Below, in pieces: positions 1 to 7,808 of a DNA stretch of 64,000 bases (within the stretch, counting starts at the first letter, position 1; each line of letters starts with the position of its first letter). Below the pieces are notes generated by a model. That model ran no database searches and was not told the origin of the DNA. It was given only the letters and a program-made list of their open reading frames with translations. Location: NCBI GenBank assembly GCA_017470145.1, contig JAFUFB010000020.1:1-64000 (forward strand), written 5' to 3'. Made by a program: the position numbers and the translations under genes. This stretch comes from Clostridia bacterium. Lineage in GTDB: Bacteria; Bacillota; Clostridia; Christensenellales; Aristaeellaceae.

Positions 1-232
1 CATCAAAGAGCTGCCCCTCACACCAGGCGACTGCATAGGGCACGACTTGCTCAGATTGCGGAAGCTTTGCTTCCCAGGCGGGCAGCAGCTTGCTGATCTC
101 TTTCTCCCGGCCCTGCTCCTTCAGGGACTGGATATAGGCGACCCGCTGCTGGTTGATTTCTTCCTTATATTCCTTTCCCAGATGGTTCAGGGAATCATAG
201 GCCTGCTGCTGGTAGTATTCCGCTAGCCTCAT
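1..232 (-). CDS. Hypothetical protein, N-terminal part only
   Basis: The gene runs off the left edge, so only about 77 N-terminal residues are visible. It starts at ATG 232-230, preceded at about 7 nt by AAGGTGAG. The visible part is hydrophilic, rich in Gln, Glu and Lys, and probably helical; it begins MRLAEYYQQQAYDSLNHLG and has no signal peptide. I do not recognise the family. A second reading frame also opens with an ATG about 25 nt upstream, behind its own AAAGGAAG site, and ends after 20 codons inside this gene, so a short overlapping leader or a frameshifted true start is possible. A sigma-70-like promoter lies at 285-312. Confidence 0.6.
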   Translation of the reverse strand, partial: MRLAEYYQQQAYDSLNHLGKEYKEEINQQRVAYIQSLKEQGREKEISKLLPAWEAKLPQSEQVVPYAVAWCEGQLFD

Positions 233-284
233 TGAACTCACCTTGAATTTCAACCATTTGCGTCTTCCTTTCGTTCTGGAATTA

Positions 285-312
285 ATCTTAGACATTTCGC
301 GGAAAAAGTCAA
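285..312 (-). promoter_or_regulatory. Sigma-70-like promoter for the leftward partial gene
   Basis: Read on the minus strand, TTGACT (312-307) and TAAGAT (290-285) are separated by 16 nt. The pair lies about 53 nt upstream of the start codon at 232 and downstream of tRNA-His, so the partial gene need not be read from the tRNA transcript. Confidence 0.5.
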
Positions 313-347
313 CCGTGATCCGAGAAAATGCTGTGTTTCTAAAGCAG

Positions 348-420
348 GTTGCGCGATCGGACTTGAACCGATATCCTCCTAAGCCACAATCAGGCGCTTT
401 ACCATTGAGCTACGCGCAAC
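348..420 (-). tRNA. tRNA-His (anticodon GTG)
   Basis: The minus strand folds into a complete cloverleaf. The acceptor stem TTGCGCG pairs with CGCGCAA, the D arm is GCTC/AAGC with one weak closing pair, and the anticodon stem CCTGA/TTAGG carries the loop TTGTGGC with anticodon GTG. The T arm is ATCGG/CCGAT with loop TTCAAGT. The extra 5' G (position 420) faces C73 (position 348); this G-1:C73 pair is the identity element of bacterial tRNA-His. CCA is not encoded. Confidence 0.95.
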
Positions 421-462
421 ATATGCGTGCGCCTTAATGCCTTATGAACTTCAGTTGCCCTG

Positions 463-987
463 TCAGATATATTTTACAGTTTCCTGAAGTGGTTTGCGTT
501 TTCCGTGCAGATGTGCCGGATGGCTTTTATCAGATGGATAGCCCAGGGCCAGAATCATGACAGGCACATGGTTTTCCGGGAGCCGAAGCGCATCGATCAC
601 ATCCTGAGAATCAAAGCCCCTGATCCAGAGACTATGAACGCCCAGTTCCTCCGCTTCAAAGATCATGCTGACAGCGACAGAGCATGCGTCCTGTTCTCCA
701 CAGTTGTAGTTTTTATAGCATCTGTCTCCAGGGTTCTTCCAGACCTCTTCTCTGTCATAGCATACAAGGAGTGCGATAGGGCATCCGCAAAGGGAAGCCT
801 TGGTACTGATGGCTTTCTTCATTGCTTCATTGCTTTGAATGACATAGACTCTCTGCGGCTGATAGTTACAGCCTGTAGGTGCAATTCGTCCAGCTTCCAG
901 GATCAGATCCAGTTTTTCTTTTTCTACGGGCCTTGAGTCAAAATAGCGCTCGGAGTATCTTTGCTGGGCAAGTTCGAGAAAAGTCAT
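463..987 (-). CDS. Nitroreductase family protein
   Basis: This 174-residue protein has the compact nitroreductase fold, an FMN-dependent NAD(P)H oxidoreductase of the cytosol. The N-terminal Arg/Ser motif (RYSERYFDSRPV) that contacts FMN is visible, as is the APTGCNYQPQ segment around residues 36-45 and a C-terminal LALGYPSD loop. The ATG at 987 follows AAAGGAGG at good spacing. It is complete and stands alone between tRNA-His and a broken antitoxin gene. Substrate cannot be read from sequence. It is one of four nitroreductase domains in the first 17 kb, all different from each other. Confidence 0.85.
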   Translation of the reverse strand: MTFLELAQQRYSERYFDSRPVEKEKLDLILEAGRIAPTGCNYQPQRVYVIQSNEAMKKAISTKASLCGCPIALLVCYDREEVWKNPGDRCYKNYNCGEQDACSVAVSMIFEAEELGVHSLWIRGFDSQDVIDALRLPENHVPVMILALGYPSDKSHPAHLHGKRKPLQETVKYI

Positions 988-1081
988 GGGGCAACCTCCT
1001 TTGATTTATAAGTTCCTCAGGTCATAACGGGGAGACGCTGTCATACATAGATCCGTACATTTGCATTGTGTAGTCTGTTTT

Positions 1082-1240
1082 TCAGATAAAAATGAAGGCG
1101 TCCTTTTGCGTTATTCCTGCTTTAATGCGAGCATCCAGGATGGCGCGTGTAATATCCATCTCCGGTTGAAGCGCTTCATATTCTTCTTTGAAATCTTCAT
1201 CCTGTATCAGTTCATTAGTCAGTTCCTGCAGGTCACTCAT
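1082..1240 (-). pseudogene. Truncated HTH (HigA/Xre-type) antitoxin remnant
   Basis: This 52-residue frame starts at ATG 1240 behind AAAGGAG. The first 45 residues look like the start of a HigA/Xre antitoxin: an acidic N-terminus, then the beginning of a helix-turn-helix (ARIKAGITQK). The recognition helix is missing; after ITQK the frame runs into unrelated residues and stops. No toxin gene is adjacent. The 16-bp perfect palindrome just upstream is what such an antitoxin would bind to repress itself. I read this as an orphaned, truncated half of a toxin-antitoxin pair. Confidence 0.6.
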
Positions 1241-1260
1241 ATCTCACAGCTCCTTTTCAT

Positions 1261-1276
1261 ATGCTATATATAGCAT
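1261..1276. promoter_or_regulatory. Perfect 16-bp palindrome, probable antitoxin operator
   Basis: ATGCTATATATAGCAT is identical to its own reverse complement. It sits 20 nt before the start of the truncated antitoxin, overlapping where its promoter should be. Xre/HigA antitoxins usually bind such AT-rich palindromes; the binding itself is inferred. Confidence 0.55.
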
Positions 1277-1333
1277 GCTGCAAATGTGAGTGTATGTCAA
1301 TACTTGGATGCGATACAAAATCCTATTGGAGAC

Positions 1334-1362
1334 TTTGCTGGTAAGCATTTTCGCGGTATAAT
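1334..1362 (+). promoter_or_regulatory. Promoter for the methyltransferase gene
   Basis: A consensus TATAAT (1357-1362) lies 17 nt after TTTGCT (1334-1339) and 35 nt before the start codon at 1398, which is preceded by GGAAGGAG. Confidence 0.55.
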
Positions 1363-1397
1363 GACGTGCAATCGCAGTCTGGAAGGAGCGTGTTTCT

Positions 1398-2150
1398 ATG
1401 AATTATCAGGAGATTAATGCAAAAACAATCGATAGATGGGTGGAGGAAGGCTGGGAATGGGGAAAACCGATAGATCATGAAGTCTGGGTGCGTGCTGTTC
1501 AGGGCTCATGGGAGGTATATTTGACACCGACAAAGCCCGTGCCGAAGAGCTGGTTTGGGGCACTGCGGGGAAAGCGTGTTCTTGGGCTGGCCAGCGGCGG
1601 TGGACAGCAGATGCCTATTTTCGCGGCATTAGGCGCGAAGTGTACCGTGCTGGATTATTCGGAAAAACAGTTGGAAAGCGAACGCCTGGTAGCTGATCGT
1701 GATGGATATGAGATAGAAATTATCCGGGCGGATATGACAAAACCTCTTCCCTTTTCAGATGCTTCCTTTGATCTGATTTTTCATCCGGTTTCAAACTGCT
1801 ACGTGGAAGATGTTCGATCCATCTGGAGAGAGTGCTTCCGAGTCCTGAAGCCGGGCGGAATCCTGCTCTCGGGTACAGATCATTACGTGAACTACATCGT
1901 AGATGAGTCAGAAGAGAAGATTATTAATCATCTGCCTTTTAATCCCCTGAAAAATCCGGAGCAGATGAAACAGTTAACTGACGCAGACTGCGGCGTCCAG
2001 TTTTCACATTCCCTGGAAGAGCAGATTGGCGGCCAGCTGGAAGCGGGGTTCATTATGACAGATATATACGAGGATACAAACGAAGTTGGACGGCTTCACG
2101 AGCTGGGTATTCCTACATTTCTGGCTATGCGATCCAAAAAGCCGGATTGA
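1398..2150 (+). CDS. Class I SAM-dependent methyltransferase
   Basis: This 250-residue cytosolic protein has a Rossmann-type methyltransferase core. Motif I appears as VLGLASGGGQQ near residue 60, the acidic end of strand 2 as LDYSEKQLE, and motif post-II as RADMTKPLPF. The SFDLIFHPVSNCYVED stretch corresponds to motif IV and RVLKPGGILL to motif VI. Motif I has Ala-Ser where most relatives have Gly-Cys. Methyl acceptor unknown. The start follows GGAAGGAG. The next gene starts 25 nt downstream, so the two are probably co-transcribed. Confidence 0.85.
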   Translation: MNYQEINAKTIDRWVEEGWEWGKPIDHEVWVRAVQGSWEVYLTPTKPVPKSWFGALRGKRVLGLASGGGQQMPIFAALGAKCTVLDYSEKQLESERLVADRDGYEIEIIRADMTKPLPFSDASFDLIFHPVSNCYVEDVRSIWRECFRVLKPGGILLSGTDHYVNYIVDESEEKIINHLPFNPLKNPEQMKQLTDADCGVQFSHSLEEQIGGQLEAGFIMTDIYEDTNEVGRLHELGIPTFLAMRSKKPD

Positions 2151-2175
2151 TAGAGACTGGGAGGAAGGGAAAGAG

Positions 2176-3375
2176 ATGGAGTACCATTTTTCAGAATTCG
2201 ATGTAATCGATCAATCAGACGATATTAAACCAGCCAAATCTCACGTATTTTCGAAGGATACTGCAGCTATAACGCTTGCGTTTCATCAGGGTGTTCCCGG
2301 CTATGCGCCAACGCAGCTGGTACATCTTCACTCTCTTGCAAAGGAAATGGGGATACGGGATATCCTTGTAAAGGATGAGTCAACCCGCTTTCATCTGAAG
2401 GCATTCAAGGGGTTGGGCGGCAGCTACGCCATGTTCCGTATCCTCTGTGAGAAACTGGGACTAAATCCTGAGACGACTTGTTTCAATGATTTACGTCAGG
2501 AATCATACGCAGAGGCCTGTGCGGAGATGCATTTTGTAACCGCGACAGACGGAAATCATGGGAAAGGCGTATCCTGGGCCGCGGGCATCTTTGGCTGTCA
2601 GGCTTCTATTTTCATGCCTGCTGGCACCGTGGAGAGCAGGAGACAGGCGATCGAAGAAGCGGGCAGCGGAACCGCAGTTATTACTAATCTGAACTACGAC
2701 GGCACCGTAGCTTATGCTGCCAGAATGGCCGAAGAAAAAGGCTGGATCCTGATTCAGGATACAGCATGGGAAGGATATGAAAAGTATCCCCAGTGGATTT
2801 CGGAGGGTTATCTGACGATGGCACAGGAGCTCAAGGAGCAGGCAGGGGTGCTGAAACCAACGCATGTCTTTTTGCAGGCAGGGGTCGGTTCAATGGCCGG
2901 GGCCGTGTTGGATGGACTGTCTGATATTTATTCGGATCGCCCGCCCGTATTCTCCATTGTAGAGCCCTGCGCAGCCGCCTGCTTCTATGCTTCTGTTCAA
3001 GCGGGTGACGGTAGGCCCCATTCCATTGACGGTAATCCGGAAACGATTATGGCCGGGCTGAACTGTGGAACACCGAGCAAAACAGTCTGGCCAATCATTC
3101 GGGATCAGGCTTCCTTTTTCTGGGCCTGTGATGATGAAATCACGAGGAACGGAATGCGAAAATACGCGCGGCCTTGCGGAGATGATCTTCCGATTACAGC
3201 CGGGGAGTCCGGCGCGGTAACTCTTGGGACAGCTATGGCGGTTCTGGAGCATCCCGAACTCAGGAAAATCTATGGAATCACGAAGGATTCTGTAATTCTT
3301 CTGATTAATACTGAAGGCGATACTGATCCGGAAGATTATCTGAAAGTAGTTGGTAAAAAACCAGGAAAAGGATGA
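2176..3375 (+). CDS. dpaL: Diaminopropionate ammonia-lyase
   Basis: This PLP enzyme breaks 2,3-diaminopropionate into pyruvate and two ammonia. The 399-residue length from ATG 2176 matches the family (E. coli YgeX, 398). The PLP lysine is Lys78 in AFKGLGG, close to Lys77 of E. coli, and the substrate-loop sequence ATDGNHGKGVSWAA is present. I chose ATG 2176, after GGGAGGAAGGG, over an upstream in-frame start inside the methyltransferase gene. Its stop overlaps the start of the next small frame (ATGA at 3372). It may let the cell use diaminopropionate as nitrogen source or detoxify it; this is inference from family. Confidence 0.88.
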   Translation: MEYHFSEFDVIDQSDDIKPAKSHVFSKDTAAITLAFHQGVPGYAPTQLVHLHSLAKEMGIRDILVKDESTRFHLKAFKGLGGSYAMFRILCEKLGLNPETTCFNDLRQESYAEACAEMHFVTATDGNHGKGVSWAAGIFGCQASIFMPAGTVESRRQAIEEAGSGTAVITNLNYDGTVAYAARMAEEKGWILIQDTAWEGYEKYPQWISEGYLTMAQELKEQAGVLKPTHVFLQAGVGSMAGAVLDGLSDIYSDRPPVFSIVEPCAAACFYASVQAGDGRPHSIDGNPETIMAGLNCGTPSKTVWPIIRDQASFFWACDDEITRNGMRKYARPCGDDLPITAGESGAVTLGTAMAVLEHPELRKIYGITKDSVILLINTEGDTDPEDYLKVVGKKPGKG

Positions 3376-3551
3376 AGAGAAAAAAGGAACAGCAGTTCCC
3401 CTTTAGTATCCTCATTTTGCGGAGGAAGATTGCGGAGAGATTTTTGCGCGGGCTTTCCGGGAGAAAAAAAAGGTTTCTGAGATTGAAATGCCAAGGGCTG
3501 GATGGTATGATGGGCCTGCCAGATGAATTTGCGGAGGAGGAAGGCCAATGA
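3372..3551 (+). CDS. Small basic protein, coupled to both neighbours
   Basis: A 59-codon frame exactly fills the gap between dpaL and the NUDIX gene. Its ATG overlaps the dpaL stop (ATGA, 3372-3375) and its TGA overlaps the NUDIX ATG (ATGA, 3548-3551). Double four-base overlaps are typical of translationally coupled operon genes, which is the main argument that it is real. The product starts MKRKKEQQ, has a strongly basic middle (residues 16-39) and an acidic tail. I do not recognise a family, and it could still be untranslated spacer. Confidence 0.45.
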   Translation: MKRKKEQQFPFSILILRRKIAERFLRGLSGRKKRFLRLKCQGLDGMMGLPDEFAEEEGQ

Positions 3552-3991
3552 AGCTGGAGAAATCCTGCGGCGCGGTGGTATATAAGTTGGAGGGAACGAG
3601 CCCTCTGTTCCTGATCGAGCATATGGCCCTGGGGCATACATCTATCCCGAAGGGGCACGTGGAGGGCAATGAGACGGAGGAGGAGACCGCCCTCCGGGAA
3701 ATCCGGGAGGAGACGAACCTGGAAGTGGATCTGGATACCGGGTTCCGGCATACGATTTCCTATTCGCCCTTTGAAGGGATTCATAAGGATGTAGTATTCT
3801 TTATCGCCCGGGCGAAAACGGATCTGCTGATTAATCAGGAGAGCGAGGTTTCCGCCCTGGAGTGGCTGCCTTTCGATGATGCTGTGGCAGCCATGACCTA
3901 CGATACGGACAAGGAAACGCTGCAGGCGGCGAGAAAGTATCTGGATGCTGCCAGTGAATCAGGCGCGGAGGGGGAGCAGGCGCAGCCTTGA
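3548..3991 (+). CDS. NUDIX hydrolase
   Basis: This 147-residue protein carries a Nudix box at residues 38-60: GHVEGNETEEETALREIREE matches GX5EX7REUXEEXGU with Thr in place of the last Gly. Nudix enzymes cut nucleoside diphosphates linked to another group. The N-terminal SCGAVVY and the position of the box resemble bis(5'-nucleosyl)-tetraphosphatases of the bacterial Ap4A type, but the substrate is not certain. AGGAGGAAGG lies at 3536-3545, inside the preceding small frame and very close to the start. Confidence 0.85.
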   Translation: MKLEKSCGAVVYKLEGTSPLFLIEHMALGHTSIPKGHVEGNETEEETALREIREETNLEVDLDTGFRHTISYSPFEGIHKDVVFFIARAKTDLLINQESEVSALEWLPFDDAVAAMTYDTDKETLQAARKYLDAASESGAEGEQAQP

Positions 3992-4032
3992 AGTTAATTC
4001 TCTTATGATAACAAGAATTTAGGAGTAGGCGC

Positions 4033-4725
4033 TTAAGAACGGTGCAAGATAACACTAAAAGAATCTTTAAGCCGCTGGTGATGAATGTGGGTCGCGTCAA
4101 ATCTTACAGTCTGGAAGGCAAATTGCATAATGGGACCCGTCGCAAAGGCACAGATCAGGGTACCAATGCCCACAGGGCCGCCGAGAAGCCAGCCAATCAG
4201 GGTTGCTGCGCTAAGCAGCCCTATGCTGACCGCACCGATGGGCAGCTTTTTCAACCGCTTGGAAAGTCCAACCAGGAGTGTGTCCCGGGGACCGCAGCCC
4301 AGGCAGGCAATCATGTAGCCATATTGAGTGTAGGCCAGGATAAACAGGCCGATCAGCATCATCGGAATTCCATGCCAGAGCGATGTGGCAGGGGAAACTG
4401 CATGAATCCAGTTGAAGAAATCGACAGCCTTCCCTACCACGACGGCATCGATGAACATGGCGATGCCGATGGGTTCCTTCAAAAGGATATCTATGAGCAG
4501 AATCAGGAGGGAAATGGAAACGGAGGCGTTTCCATACAGCATGTTAAACGTATGGGAAACACCCAGGTTCAACACATCCCAGGGCGCGGCCCCCAGGTTG
4601 GCCTGAATCGTCAGGTACACCCCAAACCCGTTTACGAACAGGCTGACCGCCGCTAAAATCATGTTCAGGAGAATCGCGCCAGTGGTGCGGTTCTCCTGGA
4701 GTCTACTGTCTTTTGTTAATTCCAC
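4033..4725 (-). CDS. YczE/YitT-family integral membrane protein
   Basis: This 230-residue protein has about five hydrophobic segments and the family signature GVYLTIQANLGAAPWDVLNLG near residues 35-55. YczE-type proteins are inner-membrane proteins of unknown transport or regulatory role, often annotated membrane protein YczE. The apparent start is GTG 4725, one codon after an in-frame stop region, without a well-spaced ribosome site, so the true start may be a later codon. The last codons (VILHRS then stop) resemble the odd tail of the broken msrA gene at 10329. Confidence 0.75.
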   Translation of the reverse strand: MELTKDSRLQENRTTGAILLNMILAAVSLFVNGFGVYLTIQANLGAAPWDVLNLGVSHTFNMLYGNASVSISLLILLIDILLKEPIGIAMFIDAVVVGKAVDFFNWIHAVSPATSLWHGIPMMLIGLFILAYTQYGYMIACLGCGPRDTLLVGLSKRLKKLPIGAVSIGLLSAATLIGWLLGGPVGIGTLICAFATGPIMQFAFQTVRFDATHIHHQRLKDSFSVILHRS

Positions 4726-4726
4726 C

Positions 4727-4846
4727 TTAAATCACCCAATCTGTTTCCGCGGGCCTGTAGAGTATCAGCAGCACCTTCCCGCTGTATTCACGCAGAGAAA
4801 CATCCTGTTCCTTGTTATCCTTCACTGTAAAATCATATACACTCAT
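4727..4846 (-). pseudogene. Truncated glutathione peroxidase remnant
   Basis: The 39-codon frame begins MSVYDFTVKDNKEQDVSL and continues through YSGKVLLI, which is the N-terminal beta region of glutathione peroxidase. The family then needs the catalytic Cys/Sec motif (typically VNTATxCG), but here the sequence switches to LYRPAETDWVI and stops. It is therefore a 5' fragment of an otherwise deleted peroxide-reducing gene. The fragment ends 1 nt before the YczE start, suggesting the deletion placed that gene behind the gpx promoter. Confidence 0.65.
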
Positions 4847-4937
4847 ACTGGGAAACTCCTTTCCGAGCTTTTCTGCTCAGCAAGGATTATATCTTATCAA
4901 AGGTGTTTTTTCAATCCGTAGAACACTTTTAGGTAGG

Positions 4938-5681
4938 TTATTGCTTGTGGCCATTCAAGGCCTTTATGCACCAAGCAAAGGCTTTGGCGGTACGAAGATC
5001 GGGCTCCTGGAAGTGATTTCCAGCGGTCCATTCCAGCGTATGGTTCTCTGCCGGAACGGTTTGTGCCAGCAGATCATCCTGCCGGCGAATACACTCCCCT
5101 ACCCTGGCCATCACAGGATTGCGGGCTTTTTCCTCCCGATCACCAAGGCTCAAATAGACAGTCTCGCAGCGAGGGGCGCGGGTTTCCGCATACTCTATCC
5201 ATCCGGGAAACCATACGGAGGGGGAAGCACAGGCCACAGCGGAGAAAGCATCTGTCTGGTAGGCGCTCCATAGGGCAAAGAAGCCGGCCAGGGAGTATCC
5301 GCCGAGAATCACCGGAATATTTCCTCGAAGGGCATAAGTCTTCTTCAATTCAGGCAAAAGGCTGGTTTGGATTAGTTTCAAGGTATTTGCCGCTCCGTTC
5401 CCAAACCCGTCTTTCCCGAATACAGGCGGGGCCTCCCAGGGAGATAAATCCTGGTTCCAATCTATTACTCGAAAGGCCGCGAGGGTAAATGGAACAGCGG
5501 ATAGAGCTTCTATATGCTGTATCTCCGTATCCAGCACCTCCAGGTCATGCTGATCTACCGGTTGAATCAGCAAAAATTGAGCGGAATCCCCGGTATAAAC
5601 GATGCATTCCCTGCCATGGACAGCGAGATTGCTTTTGATAAACACAGCCCGGATCTTCTTGCCATCAGCGATTGTAAACAA
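4938..5681 (-). CDS. Alpha/beta hydrolase, putative esterase
   Basis: This 247-residue protein has the esterase D/enterochelin-esterase-like fold. The nucleophile elbow is GGYSLAG near residue 127, followed by ASPSVWF, and a late GNHF supplies the likely catalytic His near residue 226; an acidic residue should lie in the LGDREEK segment. It has no signal peptide, so it acts in the cytosol. The start appears to be TTG 5681 behind AAAGGAG at 9 nt. Substrate unknown. It points away from the regulator fragment at 5700. Confidence 0.75.
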   Translation of the reverse strand: MFTIADGKKIRAVFIKSNLAVHGRECIVYTGDSAQFLLIQPVDQHDLEVLDTEIQHIEALSAVPFTLAAFRVIDWNQDLSPWEAPPVFGKDGFGNGAANTLKLIQTSLLPELKKTYALRGNIPVILGGYSLAGFFALWSAYQTDAFSAVACASPSVWFPGWIEYAETRAPRCETVYLSLGDREEKARNPVMARVGECIRRQDDLLAQTVPAENHTLEWTAGNHFQEPDLRTAKAFAWCIKALNGHKQ

Positions 5682-5699
5682 GATTTTGAGCTCCTTTCC

Positions 5700-5915
5700 A
5701 TGTTTGTCCCATCATATCATATAGGATGGCAGAAGGGCAAGGATTGCACTCCGACGAAGATTTGGACGGAATGGCTTCCCTCGCTGAGAGATTACGAGCT
5801 GGCAGGAAACTATTCTCTGGAGGCATACGCGGAACCCGCCGAAAAACCGGAAGACACTGTGAGCTATATTGGGGTGCCGCTGAAAAAGAAGGCTTTAGCC
5901 AGCTGGCCAAGCTGA
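5700..5915 (+). pseudogene. C-terminal fragment of a GyrI-like effector-binding domain
   Basis: The open frame contains IWTEWLPSLRDYELAGNYS followed by LEAYAEP and YIGVPLKKK. This is the end of the GyrI-like/AraC effector-binding domain, where the Trp and the conserved Glu of LEAY line the ligand pocket. Everything N-terminal is missing, and the frame ends in a few out-of-family residues. It is most likely what is left of an AraC or MerR-type multidrug regulator after a deletion at its 5' side. Confidence 0.55.
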
Positions 5916-6081
5916 ATGACTGCACGGAAGTGAAGAAGAATTGACCTTCATGCAACGCATCCCAGCAGTCCGGCAGAAAATAGTTTCGAAGCGAGCCCAG
6001 CTATATGGAAAAACAGAAATCTTCCAGTTGCGGGAAACCTGGGAAGCTTGTATAATAATCTCTGGAATGAGGAACACGCAG

Positions 6082-6969
6082 ATGGCAGAGAAGCAAACTA
6101 TCCAGTGGCATCCTGGCTTTTTCGCTGGAATTGAGCTGGAACTAAAAAACTATCAGCTATCGTTTGAATCAGAACATGAATTAACCCGTGGCCCTCTTTC
6201 CATAGACATCCTGATCATCAAAAAGCTGGCGGATGAGAAAATCGATAACGAGATTGGAGAATTCTTCAGGAAGCACAATGTTGTCGAATACAAGTCCCCA
6301 GCGGATGAACTTAGTATAGACGTGTTTTTCAAAGTACAGTCCTACGCGGGGTTCTACAAGTCATCCGGCGCTCGTTTGGATGAAATCCCTGCGGAGGAAA
6401 TGACTGTCTCACTGATCAGGGATACCTATCCGCGGGAATTGATGAGCCGACTGAAAGGCCTGGGAGCAAAAATCGTAGAACGCCATCCTGGGATATATGA
6501 AGTCAAAGGGTATAGCATGCTCCCTACCCAGATTATTACGACGGGAAGGCTTGATTCAAAGGGTCACGCCGGGCTAAAGGTGTTATCAATGCGAGCCAAG
6601 CGGGAAGACGTTGAAGCATTCCTGCTGGAAGCCCAGGCAATGAAGGAACAAGGTGACCGGGAAAAAATTGACGCGGTGCTTCAGGTCAGCGTGTCAGCGA
6701 ACAAGGAGCTATACGATCAGATTTACAAGGAGGAGTCGGAGATGTGCGAAGCGTTACAGGAAATTATGGCACCAGATTTTAAGAAGGCAGAGGCTAGAGG
6801 AGAGGCCAGAGGAGAAGCCAGAGGAGAAGCTAGAGGCATGGCAAAAGGCGTATATAAAACGCTTGCAGAGTTAGTGAAAGACAAGATTCTGACCGTTGCG
6901 GAAGCCGCGAAACGCGCTGGTGTCTCCGAAAGCGAGTTTCGTCAAAACACAGGCTTAACCTCTGTTTAA
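6082..6969 (+). CDS. PD-(D/E)XK nuclease-like protein with ARGE repeat
   Basis: This 295-residue protein has SIDILIIKK and then VVEYKSP (residues about 40-75), an acidic-Glu-X-Lys arrangement typical of the PD-(D/E)XK nuclease fold seen in Rpn/transposase-associated proteins. Near residue 235 it has four copies of the tetrapeptide ARGE or EARG, coded by a 12-bp tandem repeat. The C-terminus has a predicted helix-turn-helix-like segment (TVAEAAKRAGVSESEF). I chose ATG 6082, 8 nt after GAGGA; a longer reading frame upstream has no good start. Role unknown; relatives often sit in variable genome regions. Confidence 0.65.
   Translation: MAEKQTIQWHPGFFAGIELELKNYQLSFESEHELTRGPLSIDILIIKKLADEKIDNEIGEFFRKHNVVEYKSPADELSIDVFFKVQSYAGFYKSSGARLDEIPAEEMTVSLIRDTYPRELMSRLKGLGAKIVERHPGIYEVKGYSMLPTQIITTGRLDSKGHAGLKVLSMRAKREDVEAFLLEAQAMKEQGDREKIDAVLQVSVSANKELYDQIYKEESEMCEALQEIMAPDFKKAEARGEARGEARGEARGMAKGVYKTLAELVKDKILTVAEAAKRAGVSESEFRQNTGLTSV
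6790..6838 (+). repeat. 12-bp tandem repeat inside a coding region
   Basis: About four copies of a 12-bp unit (consensus GAGGCCAGAGGA with minor changes) encode the repeated ARGE tetrapeptide. The unit is a multiple of three, so copy-number change would lengthen or shorten the protein without breaking the frame. Confidence 0.75.
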
Positions 6970-6979
6970 CGGTATCGTT

Positions 6980-7016
6980 CCCCCGGGTAGCATTAAACTG
7001 TCCGGGGGATTATTTT
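6980..7016 (+). terminator. Intrinsic terminator after the nuclease-like gene
   Basis: CCCCCGG (6980-6986) pairs with CCGGGGG (7002-7008) over a 15-nt loop and is followed by ATTATTTT. It lies 11 nt after the stop codon. Confidence 0.8.
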
Positions 7017-7156
7017 ACCCCTTAATCATTATTCGAGTCCGCCAAAGGCGTATTTCGCTTAATTGAAGATAGTGAAGAGAGATAAGGAATCATCGTGTCC
7101 GCCATTTTAGCGCTCCATTCAGCATGAAATTTGGTCATCCGCGGGACAGTGTAAAG

Positions 7157-7687
7157 ATGCTTATTTTGCTGTTTGGAGTATCCAATGTGGGCAAAACAAC
7201 AGCCGGGAAATTGCTGGCTGAAAGGCTTGCTCTGCCTTTCCATGACCTTGATGCGGAAGTTTGCGCCTTTTACGAGACAACGCTAGAAGAATTTGTGAAC
7301 AGAGGGACCTTAGAGGATCGGGACAGGAAGCGCGGCCTGGTTATGGATCAGCTGACCAGAGACAAAGCCTCCAAGGTAATCGCGGTTACACCCATTTCCT
7401 ATATCAAGTACCTGAAGCCTCTGCTGAAAAGACAGGATGTTATCCCAATTGAGTTGAGGGATACACCGGAAAATATCTTTGAAAGGCTTGTTTTCAGCGA
7501 TGAGGACGATGTGGCCTATGAGGATAACGAGTATAAGGAGAAACACAGGGTGTATTATCTCCGAGAAATCCGGGAAGATCTGAAATGGTATGGGAAAGTT
7601 TATGAAGGGATTCCTAACAAGCTGGATATGAATAATGCCGCACCTGAGAAGGTCGTGGAGGATTTGATGAAGTTTATTCCCCTGTGA
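7157..7687 (+). CDS. P-loop kinase, shikimate-kinase-like
   Basis: From ATG 7157 the product has 176 residues and opens with MLILLFGVSNVGKTTAG, a P-loop (GVSNVGKT) on the first strand, followed by FHDLDAEV, which matches the DxD-type substrate motif of shikimate kinases. The rest diverges from AroK: the usual Arg-rich lid is weak and the C-terminal half is unfamiliar. It is probably a small-molecule kinase rather than the aromatic-pathway enzyme. An upstream in-frame start at 7124 would add 11 residues; neither has a strong ribosome site. Confidence 0.65.
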   Translation: MLILLFGVSNVGKTTAGKLLAERLALPFHDLDAEVCAFYETTLEEFVNRGTLEDRDRKRGLVMDQLTRDKASKVIAVTPISYIKYLKPLLKRQDVIPIELRDTPENIFERLVFSDEDDVAYEDNEYKEKHRVYYLREIREDLKWYGKVYEGIPNKLDMNNAAPEKVVEDLMKFIPL

Positions 7688-7808
7688 TTAGAGACGTGGT
7701 TGAAAGTGAGCTTCCTGTATAATTCAAAGTGATCCCGACAAGGAGGCGGGTGGTTGAAACAGAAAGCACCCTACAGTAGAATGAAAATCGCTGACCTGGG
7801 CAGTTGGC

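Noticed and set aside
2503..3252. Two leftward open frames of about 120 codons
   Set aside because: They lie wholly within dpaL, which has clear homology, and show no start signals.
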